A stretch of DNA of 46,371 nt from Prochlorococcus sp. AG-402-K16 (GCA_003216795.1 QCIH01000011.1:1-46371); one strand, 5' to 3'; positions 27,611-36,647 are shown, numbered from the stretch's first letter. Notes: generated by a model from the letters alone, not told the origin. A program made the numbers and translations.

Positions 27611-28165
27611 CTAGCGAGGACCATTAAGTGTAATATTATTATCTTTCTCTCTTAAATCTCCATTTCTACCTTGTTTATTAGCAAGAAGAGGCCATTGAGC
27701 TCCTTTTACAAGACATTTTCTGGCTAAGTCAAGGTCAATAATGATCTCAAGATCTGCTGGATTCTTAGTCTTTTTTGATTCAATGAGATACTCTCTTCCT
27801 GACCAACCTATAATTCCAGCAATATAAATGAACAATACTCCGGGAATAAGTAAATCTCCTTCATGACCTCTATTTAGCAGGGCTCCCCATGGCTCAAGAG
27901 GAGGTCCAATTATTAAATGAGGAAGACCATCATCTCCGCATGATGCTTTTCCATATCTTTCAAATCTTGATATGTCTTTTTGAGTAGTTGCAGAATTTGC
28001 TCTCTCAATGAATTTAGGATTTTCAGAGCATTTTGTGAGGGCTGAAGCGGTATATTCTGTGCTAGCTCTATCTGCGTTTAAGGCAGGCCCATTTGCAGCT
28101 AGAGCAATTGGAGTAATTCCGAGGAACAGAAAAACTGAGGTTATGATTGAAAAAAAGAATTTCAT
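27611..28165 (-). CDS. psaF: Photosystem I subunit III (PsaF)
   Basis: PsaF is the lumenal PSI subunit near the plastocyanin or cytochrome c6 docking site. A signal peptide (about 22 residues, ending GITPIALA) precedes mature ANGPALNADRAS. LTKCSENPKF and GKASCGDDGLPHLI supply the paired Cys. PPLEPWGALLNRGHEGDLL and the helix LFIYIAGIIGWSGREYL follow. The ATG at 28165 gives 184 residues; a TTG three codons upstream is also open. It heads psaF-psaJ and is divergent from tsaD. Confidence 0.96.
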   Translation of the reverse strand: MKFFFSIITSVFLFLGITPIALAANGPALNADRASTEYTASALTKCSENPKFIERANSATTQKDISRFERYGKASCGDDGLPHLIIGPPLEPWGALLNRGHEGDLLIPGVLFIYIAGIIGWSGREYLIESKKTKNPADLEIIIDLDLARKCLVKGAQWPLLANKQGRNGDLREKDNNITLNGPR

Positions 28166-28184
28166 AAGTTGCAATCTTTAATTC

Positions 28185-28190
28185 CTTATA
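28185..28190 (-). promoter_or_regulatory. Possible -10 element upstream of psaF
   Basis: On the - strand a TATAAG hexamer lies 20 bases before the psaF ATG within CACACTATAAGGAATTAAAG. No convincing -35 is present at normal spacing. This is a visual call only. Confidence 0.3.
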
Positions 28191-28239
28191 GTGTGTTAAG
28201 TAAGAAATTAATATTAAAATAGAACAAGTTGAATCAAAA

Positions 28240-29310
28240 ATGCATAAAGTTTTAGCTATTGAAACAAGTTGTGATGAGACATCTGTCTCAATAGTTTCTA
28301 ATATTGGCGAAATTTTCAGAATACATTCAAATATAATTGCCTCTCAAATTGAAGATCATTCAAAATGGGGAGGAGTTGTGCCTGAACTTGCAGCTAGAAA
28401 GCATTTAGAATTATTACCTTTTGTTTTAGATAAGGCTCTAGAAGAAGCAAAAATTAAAATTGAGGAAGTCGATTATATTGCGTCAACTGTAGCTCCTGGA
28501 TTAGTTGGTTGTTTACGAGTTGGCTCTATAACTGCAAGATCACTTTGCATGTTACATTCAAAACCATTTTTGGGAATTCATCATTTGGAGGGGCATTTAT
28601 CTTCAATTCTATTTTCAGAAAACTATCCAAAGAAATCTTTTCTTACATTACTTGTAAGCGGCGGGCATACTGAATTGATAAAGGTAGATGATAGTAGGGG
28701 GATGCAAAGACTTGGGAAAAGTTTTGATGATGCTGCTGGAGAAGCCTTTGATAAAGTTGGCAGACTGTTAGGTCTTAGTTATCCAGGTGGACCGGCAATT
28801 GAAAAGATTGCTAAAAATGGGGACCCAATGAAATTTAATTTACCAAAATGTAAGATCTCTGATAAAAAAGGTGGATTTCTTAAATATGATTTCTCTTTTA
28901 GTGGTTTAAAAACTGCCGTATTAAGATTAGTTGAAAGAATAAATTTGGCTGGTAAGACCCTTCCAATTCCAGATATCGCTGCAAGTTTTGAGAGAGTAGT
29001 GGCAGAGGTCTTGGTAGAGAGAACAATAAAATGCGCGGAAGATCATAGCTTGGATAATGTAGTTGTGGTTGGGGGAGTGGCTGCTAACAATACATTAAGA
29101 AAAATGATGATTAGTGAAGCTAGTAAAAAATCTATTAAAGTTCATTTAGCGCCTCTTGATCTTTGTACAGATAATGCGGCAATGATTGGAGCGGCGGCGT
29201 TGTTCAGAATCAAATTTAAGGATCATTTAAGTTCCCTCAAATTAGGTGTCGCAGGAAGACTATCAATTGAACAAGCAAATACCCTTTATGAAGAAAACCC
29301 TCCTTTCTAA
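28240..29310 (+). CDS. tsaD: tRNA N6-threonylcarbamoyladenosine synthase subunit TsaD
   Basis: TsaD transfers the threonylcarbamoyl group to A37 of ANN-decoding tRNAs. The 356-residue ASKHA-fold protein shows ETSCDETSVSIV, the metal-binding HHLEGHLSS motif, LLVSGGHTELI, FDDAAGEAFDKVGRLLGL, DFSFSGLKTAV and the C-terminal LCTDNAAMIGAAA. The length is normal. Its partners TsaB and TsaE are not in the window. The stop lies only 5 bases before the hli gene, so the two are probably co-transcribed. Confidence 0.97.
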   Translation: MHKVLAIETSCDETSVSIVSNIGEIFRIHSNIIASQIEDHSKWGGVVPELAARKHLELLPFVLDKALEEAKIKIEEVDYIASTVAPGLVGCLRVGSITARSLCMLHSKPFLGIHHLEGHLSSILFSENYPKKSFLTLLVSGGHTELIKVDDSRGMQRLGKSFDDAAGEAFDKVGRLLGLSYPGGPAIEKIAKNGDPMKFNLPKCKISDKKGGFLKYDFSFSGLKTAVLRLVERINLAGKTLPIPDIAASFERVVAEVLVERTIKCAEDHSLDNVVVVGGVAANNTLRKMMISEASKKSIKVHLAPLDLCTDNAAMIGAAALFRIKFKDHLSSLKLGVAGRLSIEQANTLYEENPPF

Positions 29311-29315
29311 TTTCA

Positions 29316-29492
29316 ATGAACAACCAACCTAAAATCGAGATTAAAGAGACAAAAAACTTCGTTGATAAAAAGGAATTGAATTTGTGGAAAAGAGGTTTTA
29401 CCCCTCAAGCTGAAATATGGAATGGAAGGATGGCAACTGTTGGTATAGGAATTATTTTTATAATTATTGCTTTAATAAGCCAGTTTTCTTAA
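29316..29492 (+). CDS. hli: High-light-inducible protein (Hli, single-helix LHC-like)
   Basis: The 58-codon frame from ATG 29316 to TAA 29490-29492 was read directly. RGFTPQAEIWNGRMATVG contains the ExxNGRxA chlorophyll-binding motif, followed by one helix of Ile/Leu to the end. Hli proteins bind chlorophyll and carotenoid and protect photosystems or newly made chlorophyll proteins. The first 22 residues are charged. It sits directly downstream of tsaD, so expression may be tied to that gene unless an internal promoter exists. Confidence 0.92.
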   Translation: MNNQPKIEIKETKNFVDKKELNLWKRGFTPQAEIWNGRMATVGIGIIFIIIALISQFS

Positions 29493-29654
29493 TAGAAATA
29501 AAATTAATTTTCTTAAAAGTAATTTTGAAAGATTTTTTTATAATACTATTTTTCAGCTGATGAAATAAATTAAAAAGTATTGTTTTTATTGGACTAGAGA
29601 TAAGATTATTGATTTAATCAAAATAATGAATGTTTTTATTATTTATAATTTTAT
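29493..29654. other. Intergenic gap between hli and antiporter
   Basis: This 162-base AT-rich stretch shows no recoverable gene on either strand and no strong hairpin. It should contain the promoter of the antiporter gene, but no convincing hexamer pair was found. Confidence 0.4.
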
Positions 29655-30860
29655 ATGACGCCTGAAAGGCTTGGATTACTTTGGGGGATAACTGTATTTG
29701 CAGGCGCTTGCGCTCGATTATTTTCTTCTTTTACAGGATTCCCAAGTGTTGTTATTTTATTGCTTTCTGGATTATTAATTGGAAGATCAGGATTGGGACT
29801 TGTTGAGCCTTTAGATCTCGGGCAAGGGCTTGAAACTATTGTGGGGCTTTTGGTCTGTTTGGTTCTTTTTGAAGGGGGATTAAATTTAAAACTGCCTGAG
29901 GGGAACATAAGAAATACTGTTTTAAAAATTTCATTGGTAAGACTTTTTATTTCATTATCAGCTGGAATTTTCATTGCTCATTGGCTGGCTGGCCTCTCAT
30001 GGCAAGTCGCAGGAATATATAGTGCCATAGTTCTAGCTACTGGACCAACAGTTGTCTCTCCATTAGTGGAACAAATAAAATTAGCTTCCCCACTCTCGGA
30101 AGTTTTAAAAGCTGAGGGGTTGCTGCTTGAACCAATTGGTGCAGTACTAGCATTACTGCTTTTAGAATTGACTTTAGGGGACCTTCGTGGGATTAACGAT
30201 GTATTTATAGCATTAATGCAAAGATTAGGGGGAGGAGTTTTAATCGGATTAAGTGCAGGATGGTTACTATCAGAAATTTTAAAAAAAATAAAAAATGAAG
30301 CCTCATTTGGTATAGAGCTCCAAGTTACCCTTGGATTTATTTTCCTTGTGTATGGAATTTGCGAATATTTTTTACCAGAATCAGGCTTGCCGGCTTCAGT
30401 CGCGGCAGGTTTTATTGTAGGTAAAAGAGAAGTTATAGATAAGGAGAGATTGGATAATCTAATAGGTGAATTAGCTCAATTAGCCATAACAGTTCTTTTT
30501 CCTCTTTTGGCCGCTGACGTTTCTTGGGGTGAATTAAGTCCGCTAGGCTGGGGAGGGATTGTTTGCGTTTTTATGTTGATGGTAATTGTTCGCCCTATCT
30601 CTATCTGGATAGCAACTATGGGGAGAGAATTGAACTTAAAAGAAAAAATATTTTTAGCCTGGTTAGCCCCAAGAGGTATTGTTACTGCAGCTGTAGCTTC
30701 TCTTTTTTCTATCAGATTAGAGCAGGCTGGTATCCTTGGGGCTGGCCGTCTACAAGGTTTAGTTTTTCTTACTATTTTGATGACAGTAGGAATACAAGGA
30801 CTTTCAGCTAAACCTTTGGTAAATAGACTTAAATTAGGCCAAAAAAATAATTTTGATTGA
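29655..30860 (+). CDS. Monovalent cation:proton antiporter (CPA1/NhaP-like)
   Basis: The 401-residue membrane protein has about twelve helices. LVLFEGGLNLKL near residue 70 and ATGPTVVSPLVEQ near residue 128 are typical of the cation:proton antiporter superfamily, as is LAWLAPRGIVTAAVASLF near residue 330. At the site that is usually EGxxND in NhaP-type proteins the sequence is AEGLLLEPIGAV, with Leu158-Glu159 replacing the Asn-Asp pair. It lacks a C-terminal regulatory domain. Sodium, potassium or proton specificity cannot be told. It ends where the converging gltX ends, with no spacer. Confidence 0.9.
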   Translation: MTPERLGLLWGITVFAGACARLFSSFTGFPSVVILLLSGLLIGRSGLGLVEPLDLGQGLETIVGLLVCLVLFEGGLNLKLPEGNIRNTVLKISLVRLFISLSAGIFIAHWLAGLSWQVAGIYSAIVLATGPTVVSPLVEQIKLASPLSEVLKAEGLLLEPIGAVLALLLLELTLGDLRGINDVFIALMQRLGGGVLIGLSAGWLLSEILKKIKNEASFGIELQVTLGFIFLVYGICEYFLPESGLPASVAAGFIVGKREVIDKERLDNLIGELAQLAITVLFPLLAADVSWGELSPLGWGGIVCVFMLMVIVRPISIWIATMGRELNLKEKIFLAWLAPRGIVTAAVASLFSIRLEQAGILGAGRLQGLVFLTILMTVGIQGLSAKPLVNRLKLGQKNNFD

Positions 30861-32291
30861 TTAAAGACATCTTTCAATTCGAGTTCTATCAGTTTTACTC
30901 TCTGCGAAAAGCTCCCAACTTTGAATTAAATCTGGCCCACTGAGAGATCCAAAAAAGGCTACTCTTAATGATTTCATTAATATCCCTTTTTTAATATTAT
31001 GCTTTTTTGAGATTTCGTTTATTATTTCTTTGGCTTTATCTTTATTTAGTTTAATAGTATTTTGCTCAATTAAATAATTTAAGATTAGTTTTAAAGATAA
31101 TTTGCTTTCCCGGTTTTCCAGAAAATCTTGACCTTCTTTTTGAATTATAGGTATTAAGAAAAATGGTTTTGATTGATCAATTGAATCTTTTAAAAGAGTC
31201 ATAGAGTCTCTAATCAAAATTGCTAATTTATTAGCCCATTCTTGAGATGGCGGCTTCCAACCATTGTCATCCCAGTATTTTCTGATGATCTCAATTAACT
31301 TTATTGATTCCATATTTTTTATATATTGAGAATTAATCCAGTTGAGTTTTTCCCAACTAAATTTGGCTCCAGCTTTATTTATTTCTGATAAGTCAAAAAT
31401 TTCAGATATCTCTTCAAGTGAAAGTATTTCTCTGTCGGCAGATTTTGGAGACCAACCTAAAAATGCCATATAGTTTGATAGGGCCTCAGGTAAATATCCC
31501 ATTTCTTTAAATTCGTCGATTGAAGTAACGCAATCTCTCTTAGATAATTTTTTCCCTTCTCTATTTAGTATTAAGGGTGTATGCGAAAAAGTTGGCAAAT
31601 TAAAATTTAATGCTTTATAAATCAATATTTGTTTTGCAGTGTTCGAGATATGGTCTTCACCCCTTACAACGTGAGTAATATTCATGAAATTATCATCAAC
31701 TACAACTGCAAGATTATACAAAGGATCACCAATCTCATATCCCTTAGCCCTTCTTGATAAAACTAAATCACCGCCCAAATCCCTCCCTTGCCATTTAATT
31801 TCGCCTCTTATCTGATCTACCCATTTAATATCAATTTTTTCATCAATCTTAAATCTTATTACTGAAGTCCGCCCTTGGGATATAAATGTTTCTATTTCTT
31901 CTTTTGACAGACTTCTGTGTCTATTATCATGCTTTGGGGGTAATCCTTTCTTTTTTTGTTCTTCTCTTAATTCAGATATTTCATCTTCTGATGTAAAGCA
32001 CCTATATGCAGCTCCACATTCCAATAGTTTTTTGATATAACTTTTGTGAATCGAAATTCGGTCACTTTGCTTTATAGGTTCTTCATCCCATTTAAGTCCA
32101 AGCCATTTCAAGCCCTCTAATATATTTTTTGTATATTCAGATTTAGATCGAAGAAAATCTGTATCTTCTATTCTGATAAGAAATTTTCCACCTATTTTTT
32201 GTGCATACAACCAATTGAATAGTGCTGTTCGCGCTGTCCCAATATGAAATAAACCCGTTGGACTCGGGGCTAGTCTTAAACGTTTTTCCAA
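30861..32291 (-). CDS. gltX: Glutamate-tRNA ligase
   Basis: The 476-residue class I synthetase charges tRNA-Glu, which also feeds heme and chlorophyll synthesis with HemL downstream in that pathway. The HIGH-type motif is SPTGLFHIGTARTALF and the KMSKS-type motif is KKLSKRD. IRIEDTDFLRSKSEY and VVRGEDHISNT are also family signatures. The C-terminal anticodon-binding part is full length. The only start is TTG at 32291, giving LEKRLRLAPSPTG; the reading frame upstream runs into the tRNA-Asp gene without an ATG. Confidence 0.97.
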   Translation of the reverse strand: MEKRLRLAPSPTGLFHIGTARTALFNWLYAQKIGGKFLIRIEDTDFLRSKSEYTKNILEGLKWLGLKWDEEPIKQSDRISIHKSYIKKLLECGAAYRCFTSEDEISELREEQKKKGLPPKHDNRHRSLSKEEIETFISQGRTSVIRFKIDEKIDIKWVDQIRGEIKWQGRDLGGDLVLSRRAKGYEIGDPLYNLAVVVDDNFMNITHVVRGEDHISNTAKQILIYKALNFNLPTFSHTPLILNREGKKLSKRDCVTSIDEFKEMGYLPEALSNYMAFLGWSPKSADREILSLEEISEIFDLSEINKAGAKFSWEKLNWINSQYIKNMESIKLIEIIRKYWDDNGWKPPSQEWANKLAILIRDSMTLLKDSIDQSKPFFLIPIIQKEGQDFLENRESKLSLKLILNYLIEQNTIKLNKDKAKEIINEISKKHNIKKGILMKSLRVAFFGSLSGPDLIQSWELFAESKTDRTRIERCL

Positions 32292-32308
32292 ATTTCTTTT
32301 AGAAAAAA

Positions 32309-32382
32309 CGGGACCGACGGGATTCGAACCCGCAACTTCCGCCGTGACAGGGCGGTGCTCTAACCAGTTGAACTACGGTCCC
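32309..32382 (-). tRNA. tRNA-Asp (GTC)
   Basis: On the - strand the 74-base sequence begins GGGACCGTAGTTCAACTGG and ends GGTTCGAACCCGTCGGTCCC plus G discriminator. The seven-base acceptor stem pairs fully (GGGACCG with CGGTCCC). The anticodon loop CTGTCAC gives anticodon GTC. CCA is not encoded. The 5' end of tRNA-Asp is preceded by the inverted repeat at 32391-32410, and gltX starts 17 bases after its 3' end. Confidence 0.96.
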
Positions 32383-32390
32383 AGAGTTTT

Positions 32391-32410
32391 GTTCTAAATT
32401 TATTTAGAAC
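32391..32410. repeat. Perfect 8-bp inverted repeat upstream of tRNA-Asp
   Basis: GTTCTAAA and TTTAGAAC flank a four-base TTTA loop. On the tRNA strand it is followed by AAAACTC, not a T run, so an intrinsic terminator is unlikely. It could form a hairpin in the tRNA leader. Its role is unknown. Confidence 0.5.
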
Positions 32411-32531
32411 TTCATTCTTAAAATTATCAGATCATAATACTTAATTTATGGGGTTGTAATAAAAAAAATTTATTAATTTGAGGATTTACAGAAATAATTA
32501 GTTTTTTAACTGCCTTAGTGTAAACAACTAT

Positions 32532-32726
32532 TTATTTTTGAGGTCTAAAACCAGCAGGTTCTATCAACCTAACTTGATTGCCTCTAGCAGTAAATTCTCT
32601 GCCTTGGTCACTTTGTACGACAACTCTTCCACCAGACTTAACTCTGATAACTCTTGCACGAACCCATCCTAAAGCTGCTGATTCGAGGACTTTAACTACG
32701 TCCCCAGGTTGAAGATCTAACTCCAT
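32532..32726 (-). CDS. Small conserved hypothetical protein with SH3-like/KOW-like fold
   Basis: The 64-residue protein (MELDLQPGDVVKVLESAALG, then VRARVIRVKSGGRVVVQSDQ) looks like one small beta-barrel with QPGDVVKV, RVIRVKSGGRV and GREFTARGNQVRLIEP. Similar short proteins occur across marine cyanobacteria, and no function is recalled. Its base composition is less AT-biased than its neighbours because of Gly, Arg and Val use. It lies between tRNA-Trp and tRNA-Asp on the same strand. Confidence 0.75.
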   Translation of the reverse strand: MELDLQPGDVVKVLESAALGWVRARVIRVKSGGRVVVQSDQGREFTARGNQVRLIEPAGFRPQK

Positions 32727-32761
32727 TTTATGAAAAAATGATTTACATAATGTTGATCAAA

Positions 32762-32834
32762 CGCGTCGTGGAGGACTTGAACCCCCGACATCAGGTTTTG
32801 GAGACCTGCGTTCTACCAACTGAACTAACGACGC
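32762..32834 (-). tRNA. tRNA-Trp (CCA)
   Basis: On the - strand the 73-base sequence begins GCGTCGTTAGTTCAGTTGGT and ends with GGGTTCAAGTCCTCCACGACGC plus G in the acceptor arm; the acceptor stem pairs GCGTCGT with ACGACGC. The anticodon loop CTCCAAA gives anticodon CCA, reading UGG. CCA is not encoded at the 3' end. It lies upstream of the 64-residue protein gene and downstream of rplS. Confidence 0.95.
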
Positions 32835-32887
32835 ATTTAAATGATTATAAGCGTCTTTGTGACCAATAAGTTAATTAATTTACAACT

Positions 32888-33367
32888 TTATCGATCAAAG
32901 CGTTGTTTTACGCGAGTAGCTTTCCCTACTCTATCTCTCAGATAGAATAACTTAGCTCTTCTTACTTTACCTCTACGTTCAACTTTTAGAGAGGCAACCT
33001 GTGGACTATGTAGCATAAATACTCTTTCAACACCTATACCCTGAAAAATTCTTCTAACTGTAATAGTCTGGTTAATTCCTCCATGTCTTTTTGCTATAAC
33101 AACGCCTTCATAAGGTTGGACTCTTTCTTTATTACCTTCTGTAATTTTCACTCCAACTTTAACAGTGTCCCCAACATATATCTCAGGTAATTCTTTTTTT
33201 AATTGTTCGTTCTCAAATTCCTTAATAAGATTGGATGCGCTTAAGGTTTGCGTAGTCTTAGAAACCGTATTTTCTTCTTGTTGTTCAACTGCTACATCAA
33301 ATGATGCGTCAGCTTTAATAACGGTTTCTTGATTCTTCTCTTGTTTCTCTTTGGCCATTTTGGTCAT
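32888..33367 (-). CDS. rplS: 50S ribosomal protein L19
   Basis: L19 lies at the 30S-50S interface. The core from about residue 45 shows [45 protein letters not shown] and [18 protein letters not shown]. The 159-residue length includes an N-terminal extension of about 45 residues, Lys/Glu/Gln-rich, which is longer than in E. coli (about 115 residues). ATG starts occur at 33367 and 33358; the second gives MAKEKQEKN. It is the first gene of a - strand run that ends with tRNA-Trp and tRNA-Asp. Confidence 0.97.
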   Translation of the reverse strand: MTKMAKEKQEKNQETVIKADASFDVAVEQQEENTVSKTTQTLSASNLIKEFENEQLKKELPEIYVGDTVKVGVKITEGNKERVQPYEGVVIAKRHGGINQTITVRRIFQGIGVERVFMLHSPQVASLKVERRGKVRRAKLFYLRDRVGKATRVKQRFDR

Positions 33368-33390
33368 TACTATCCTACAAGTTCTATATC

Positions 33391-33699
33391 TTAACCTTTT
33401 GACTCGCCTTTAGTAACCTTTTTGGTAAATGAAATTGTTTTTGAAAACATTTGGAATCCTGTGACGAGCATCCATAAAACTCCAAGGGAATTCAATATTA
33501 CGTATATAAGTTCGCCATTATCTCCAAGCCATTCACCCTCATGGAGAGACATTAACCAATGAACTTGTTCTCTAGAGTAACCCAGTAAATCTTTTGAAAC
33601 CCTATAAAGAAGACCAGTAATTGAAGATATAAATAATGGAAGAAAAATCCAGGGCGCCAAAGCCTTATGAAATTGCCTAGAATTAAATAAAGTTTTCAT
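33391..33699 (-). CDS. PepSY-type transmembrane protein
   Basis: The 102-residue protein has two or three membrane helices, [19 protein letters not shown] near residue 15 and [20 protein letters not shown] near residue 65. The N-terminal [10 protein letters not shown] and the conserved HxxE-like [13 protein letters not shown] suggest the PepSY_TM family, known for membrane proteins of uncertain role, some linked to iron or heme handling. It is shorter than the longer PepSY_TM proteins. The role is unknown. It starts 95 bases from the divergent map gene and ends 23 bases before rplS. Confidence 0.75.
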   Translation of the reverse strand: MKTLFNSRQFHKALAPWIFLPLFISSITGLLYRVSKDLLGYSREQVHWLMSLHEGEWLGDNGELIYVILNSLGVLWMLVTGFQMFSKTISFTKKVTKGESKG

Positions 33700-33794
33700 T
33701 TTTGTTTCTTTCCCATTGTTATTGATAGATTTAAGGTAGCCAAGATCATAAAGGCTATTTTGAAGATATTTACCTATTACTATTATTTATTCCA

Positions 33795-34634
33795 ATGAGA
33801 CATTTTGCAGATCTTTTGTTAAATAAAAATAATTCCAAAGCTAATGATCAAGTTCCTTTTATACAGAAGAGAAGAGGAATTGAAATAAAGTCTTCACGGG
33901 AAATAAATTTGATGAAAAAATCTAGCAGGATTGTAGCAACTGTTTTGAGGGAAATTAATGACTTAATTAAACCTGGAATGAGTACAAAAGATTTAGATGA
34001 TTTCGCAGAAAAGAGGATAAAAAGTTTTGGAGCTGTGCCAAGTTTCAAGGGCTACCATGGATTCCCTTCTAGTATTTGTTCAAGTATTAATAATGAGGTT
34101 GTCCACGGGATTCCAAGTAAAAATAAAATAATTAAAAATGGTGACTTAGTTAAAATTGATACAGGGGCATATTTAGATGGTTTTCATGGAGATAGTTGTA
34201 TATCAATTTGTGTAGGAGAAGTTAGTCCAAAGGCTCAAAAACTTAGTGATATAGCTTATAAAGCATTGTACGGAGGGCTTTCTAAAATCAAGGCAGGGAA
34301 TACACTTCTGGATGTAGCTGGGGAAATCGAAGACATTGTTGTAAAAAATGGCTTTAGTGTTGTAGAAGACTATACAGGTCATGGGGTTGGAAGAAATCTT
34401 CATGAAGAACCATCGGTATTTAATTTTCGGACCAAAGAATTGCCCAACGTCATCCTTCGTGAAGGAATGACATTAGCGGTTGAACCGATTGTTAATGAAG
34501 GGACTAAATTTTGCAAAACACTGAATGATAGATGGACCGTAATAACAAAAGATGGAAAACTATCGGCCCAATGGGAGCATACAATAGTTGTTTTAAAAGA
34601 TGGTATCGAAATATTGACAGATCGAGATTTCTAG
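33795..34634 (+). CDS. map: Methionine aminopeptidase
   Basis: Map removes the initiator Met from nascent proteins. The 279-residue protein has the pita-bread fold signatures: His in GYHGFPSSICSSINNEVVHG, Asp in VKIDTGAYLDGFHGDSC, His in GHGVGRNLHEEPS, Glu in AVEPIVNEG and Glu in AQWEHTIVV. These are the five metal ligands of type I Map. An N-terminal extension of about 28 residues precedes KRRGIEIKSSREI. It is convergent with the SDR gene, with 3 bases between the stops. Confidence 0.95.
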   Translation: MRHFADLLLNKNNSKANDQVPFIQKRRGIEIKSSREINLMKKSSRIVATVLREINDLIKPGMSTKDLDDFAEKRIKSFGAVPSFKGYHGFPSSICSSINNEVVHGIPSKNKIIKNGDLVKIDTGAYLDGFHGDSCISICVGEVSPKAQKLSDIAYKALYGGLSKIKAGNTLLDVAGEIEDIVVKNGFSVVEDYTGHGVGRNLHEEPSVFNFRTKELPNVILREGMTLAVEPIVNEGTKFCKTLNDRWTVITKDGKLSAQWEHTIVVLKDGIEILTDRDF

Positions 34635-34637
34635 ACA

Positions 34638-35357
34638 CTAAGGTTTGTACTTATAGATAATTTGGCAATACAAAAAATTAAAAAGTTCTTTTAAAGGGAA
34701 AAGTATATAAGTTAAAGGGTTTGGGCTAATTATTACTAAATAATTTTTTGAATTGGCTAAATCATAAATTTTTTTAGAAACAAATTTGGGACTCATTATT
34801 CCAAGAGGATTTAGTTCTGATTTAAAAGGCCCTAAGATGATTTTTTTTATTATTAATTTTTTCTTTGTATTTTTGTCCAGAAGATTTTTTTTGAAAGAAA
34901 CTAATTGACCAATAAGTGATTTACTAATCTCATATGAAGGATTTAGGGCGGGTAATATTTCTGCTTCAGATGTATTTATCCAAATCTCTTTTTTTATTAG
35001 TGATTCATTGCTTAGAGCAATATCTTCAAATAAATTTAAAAATTTGAATTTGCTTAATGCATTTATCTCTATTGAGTTTTTATAATTGGAATTTTCTCTA
35101 CTCAAATCATAGATACCATGGTTCAAAATTAAAATGTCTATATTTTCTAATTGTTTTTTTAATGATGACTCCTTCCCACATTCCCATTTAATCCATTTAT
35201 TTGGAGATTCAAGATTTATTTCATAATTAGTTTTACTATGAGTAAATCCAATCACTTTATATCCTTTTTGACGAAACAACTTTGTTAATTCTTTCCCAAG
35301 AGCACCTGAGGCTCCAGTAATCCCTATAGTTTTTTCGTTTTTGGTTGGATTTATCAT
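34638..35357 (-). CDS. Short-chain dehydrogenase/reductase family protein
   Basis: The 239-residue protein has the Rossmann motif GITGASGALGKEL near the N-terminus, LILNHGIYD in place of NNAG, WINTSEAEI and the catalytic-type YEISKSLIGQ (Tyr-x3-Lys). The C-terminus ends in a hydrophobic segment TYILFPLKELFNFLYC, which suggests membrane association. The substrate is unknown. It is divergent from the BioD/DRTGG gene by 155 bases. Confidence 0.85.
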   Translation of the reverse strand: MINPTKNEKTIGITGASGALGKELTKLFRQKGYKVIGFTHSKTNYEINLESPNKWIKWECGKESSLKKQLENIDILILNHGIYDLSRENSNYKNSIEINALSKFKFLNLFEDIALSNESLIKKEIWINTSEAEILPALNPSYEISKSLIGQLVSFKKNLLDKNTKKKLIIKKIILGPFKSELNPLGIMSPKFVSKKIYDLANSKNYLVIISPNPLTYILFPLKELFNFLYCQIIYKYKP

Positions 35358-35512
35358 TTTGCTTGATTTTTATGAGATACCAAAGAATTAAAATAAATTT
35401 ACCAAAAAAAAGATTATTTATTTTCTTATTTGATTAAAACTCATAAATAAATATTTGTTTAGTTCTGAAAAAAATATTATCTTAAACCTATCAATAAATA
35501 ATTTACTAAATT

Positions 35513-36622
35513 ATGAGCGATATATTATTAATTGGCTCATGTGAGCCATTTAGTGGTAAGTCTGCAATGGTTCTTGGTATAGCAAAAAAACTTTTACAAA
35601 AGAAAAAAAAAGTTCGCATAGGAAAACCTCTAGCAACATGTATTGAACTTACTAATCTTCCCTCAATGTCTTATGAAGGATTAATAGATGATGATGTTAA
35701 GTTTATTGGATCAACATTAAATATCAAAGAGGAGAATTTAATTTCTTCAGTAGGATTATTGGATAATATCTCAGCTGAAAAAAGAATCTTCAATAAAGAC
35801 TTACTCCCAGGAAAGGGTTTTGATCAGATTGAAGGATTGGTTAATGATGATTTTGAAGGTCTGAATATTTTAGAGGCAGCTGGAAGTCTTCATGAGGGTA
35901 TGATTTATGGCTTAAGTCTCCCACAACTGGCTAGGGATTTAGATGCGAAAGTTTTAATTGTGAATTTATGGGAAGATTGTAAAAGTGTGGATGCATTACT
36001 TGACGCGAAAAAACAATTAGGTGAGAAATTGGCTGGAGTTGTATTAAACGGAGTTTTGCCGCAAGAAGTCGAAAAAGTTAAAAATGAAATAATACCCTCT
36101 CTTAAAGATCTGGATATTGAAGTTTTTGGAGTAATGCCGAAATCACCACTTCTTAGAAGTGTCACCGTAGGTGAGCTTGTGAGAAGACTAGATGCCCAAG
36201 TAATTTGTTGCCCCGAAAAAGATCAATTGCTTGTTGAAACATTAAGTATTGGTGCAATGGGAGTGAATTCTGCAATGGAATTTTTCAGGAGAAGACGAAA
36301 TATGGCTGTAGTTACTGGAGCTGATAGAACTGATATCCAACTTGCTGCTTTGGAGGCTTCGACTCAATGCCTTATTTTAACTGGTTTAGGAGATCCTTTG
36401 TCACAATTGATTCATAGAGCGGAGGAATTGGAGGTTCCAATTTTAAAGGTGGAATTAGATACTCTTTCTTCCGTGGAAATTATTGAACAAGCTTTTGGTC
36501 ATGTAAGAATACATGAATCAATTAAAGCTTCTTATGCTATTCAATTAGTTCAAGAGCATGTAAATCTAAAAAGAATTCTCGAAAAGATTGATTTTCCCTG
36601 CAATTTTTCAGATAAATGCTAA
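35513..36622 (+). CDS. BioD-like P-loop / DRTGG domain protein (phosphotransacetylase-like, no Pta catalytic domain)
   Basis: The 369-residue protein resembles the N-terminal half of long phosphotransacetylases. An AAA_26/dethiobiotin-synthetase-like P-loop domain (GSCEPFSGKSAMVLG; LEAAGSLHEGM; KLAGVVLNGVLP) spans about residues 1-205, followed by a DRTGG domain (about 215-325, AVVTGADRTDIQLAALEAS). The catalytic Pta domain is absent, so acetyl transfer is not expected. In full Pta proteins these domains act in regulation. A sensor or ligand-binding role is inference. It is followed by the DprA-related gene on the same strand, 25 bases from the preferred start. Confidence 0.8.
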   Translation: MSDILLIGSCEPFSGKSAMVLGIAKKLLQKKKKVRIGKPLATCIELTNLPSMSYEGLIDDDVKFIGSTLNIKEENLISSVGLLDNISAEKRIFNKDLLPGKGFDQIEGLVNDDFEGLNILEAAGSLHEGMIYGLSLPQLARDLDAKVLIVNLWEDCKSVDALLDAKKQLGEKLAGVVLNGVLPQEVEKVKNEIIPSLKDLDIEVFGVMPKSPLLRSVTVGELVRRLDAQVICCPEKDQLLVETLSIGAMGVNSAMEFFRRRRNMAVVTGADRTDIQLAALEASTQCLILTGLGDPLSQLIHRAEELEVPILKVELDTLSSVEIIEQAFGHVRIHESIKASYAIQLVQEHVNLKRILEKIDFPCNFSDKC

Positions 36623-36647
36623 TTTCAAATATAGGAACTTTATTATT

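Noticed and set aside
30563..30811. Same-strand alternate-frame reading inside the antiporter gene
   Set aside because: It is Tyr/Ser/Phe-rich nonsense in a +1-type frame within a clear membrane protein gene.
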